Shown here one piece after another: positions 5,787 to 6,254 of a stretch of 6,254 nucleotides of DNA. Where the stretch lies: the NCBI GenBank assembly GCA_937863205.1, contig CALMGA010000116.1, forward strand, positions 1-6,254, in the 5' to 3' direction. The notes under the pieces are model-generated. The model saw nothing but the letters and a program-made list of their open reading frames with translations, ran no database searches and had not been told where the DNA came from. Position 1 is the first letter of the stretch. The number at the start of each line of letters is the position of its first letter. The stretch comes from an uncultured Beijerinckiaceae bacterium. Lineage in GTDB: Bacteria; Pseudomonadota; Alphaproteobacteria; Rhizobiales; Beijerinckiaceae. Made by a program: the position numbers and the translations under genes.

Positions 5787-6218
5787 GTGTCGCAAGGGTA
5801 CTGGCAGCTCTGGGCGCTCGCGTCCGCCACCTTCGCCGCCCTCACGGCCGTCTTCGCCAAGGTCGGTGTAGCGAACGTCAACTCCGACTTCGCCACCTTC
5901 GTCCGCACGCTCGTCATTCTTGCCGTCGTCGCCGGGATGCTGCAGGTGATGGGTCATTGGCAGGCGCCGGGATCGGTCTCGCCCCGCAGCTACCTCTTCC
6001 TTGTGCTGTCGGGCGTGGCAACCGGCCTGTCCTGGCTTTGCTACTTCAGAGCCCTTCAAATTGGTCGCGCCGCCGCGGTGGCGCCAATCGACAAGCTCAG
6101 CGTCGTGCTGGTAGCCGTCATCGCCGCGCTGTTCCTCGGAGAGCGACTACCTCTTCTAGGCTGGCTCGGCGTCCTGCTCATCGGCATCGGCGCCGTCCTG
6201 GTCGCGGTGAGTTCCTGA
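5787..6218 (+). CDS. Small single-domain EamA-type membrane protein (drug/metabolite transporter superfamily)
   Basis: A 143-residue inner-membrane protein with one EamA domain. Five hydrophobic segments are seen at about 5-25, 36-54, 69-87, 96-117 and 122-141. The most typical part is the second half: LSWLCYFRALQIGRAAAVAP (81-100) followed by DKLSVVLVA and FLGERL, the usual end of an EamA repeat with its conserved Gly-Glu-Arg. Most EamA carriers have two such repeats and about ten helices, so this half-size protein would have to dimerise to make a pore, as small multidrug resistance proteins do. The frame is closed by stops on both sides, so it is not cut by the window. Start GTG. The substrate cannot be predicted. 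It stands alone, 306 bases after the repeat array; 36 bases follow it before the window ends. Confidence 0.85.
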   Translation: MSQGYWQLWALASATFAALTAVFAKVGVANVNSDFATFVRTLVILAVVAGMLQVMGHWQAPGSVSPRSYLFLVLSGVATGLSWLCYFRALQIGRAAAVAPIDKLSVVLVAVIAALFLGERLPLLGWLGVLLIGIGAVLVAVSS

Positions 6219-6254
6219 AGGAAGCCGGTCGTACATACTCCGGCGGGAGCCTAT

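Noticed and set aside
5598..6059. Minus-strand open frame of 153 aa
   Set aside because: It is antisense to the EamA gene and is Gly/Glu/Arg-rich without hydrophobic or domain structure.
6224..6244. GCCGG/CCGGC hairpin after the EamA gene as a terminator
   Set aside because: Five-base arms with an 11-base loop and no T-run; too weak to call.

Overview
The window looks like chromosomal DNA of a high-GC alphaproteobacterium, most likely of the order Hyphomicrobiales (Rhizobiales). The best clue is the intergenic palindromic repeat built around AGAGCATCGGACCGAAAAGTG and GGTTTTCGG, which resembles palindromic intergenic repeats I know from rhizobia and relatives. Strongly G/C-biased third codon positions fit this. 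No rRNA, tRNA, CRISPR array, transposase or phage gene is visible, so this is a stretch of accessory or genus-level genes.

Layout. (1) Positions 1-2003, minus strand: a large papain-like (C1A) cysteine peptidase. Its catalytic Cys, His and Asn are all present. It has long low-complexity flanks and an acidic five-residue repeat tail that runs off the left edge. (2) Positions 2004-2900: the peptidase leader, with a perfect palindrome next to its ribosome binding site; a possible 71-residue minus-strand ORF; and about 570 bases with no gene I can defend. (3) Positions 2901-5149, plus strand: a tight two-gene unit. The first gene is a stand-alone NqrB/RnfD-type membrane protein. The second, 17 bases downstream, encodes a secreted DUF2330 protein. 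(4) Positions 5150-5786: a non-coding stretch dominated by a 202-base tandem duplication of a compound palindromic repeat (5279-5480). (5) Positions 5787-6218, plus strand: a small single-domain EamA-type membrane protein that starts with GTG.

How the genes may work together. The NqrB/RnfD-like protein and the DUF2330 protein are almost certainly co-transcribed, and by inference share a task in the inner membrane and periplasm. The other Rnf/Nqr subunits are not in the window, and the membrane protein lacks the usual covalent-flavin motif, so a classical Rnf complex is not supported here. The peptidase faces the other way and appears to be a separate unit. The EamA protein is separated from the rest by the repeat array. 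The points most worth following are the peptidase architecture with its expandable acidic tail, the NqrB/RnfD-DUF2330 pair, and the 101-base tandem repeat duplication.
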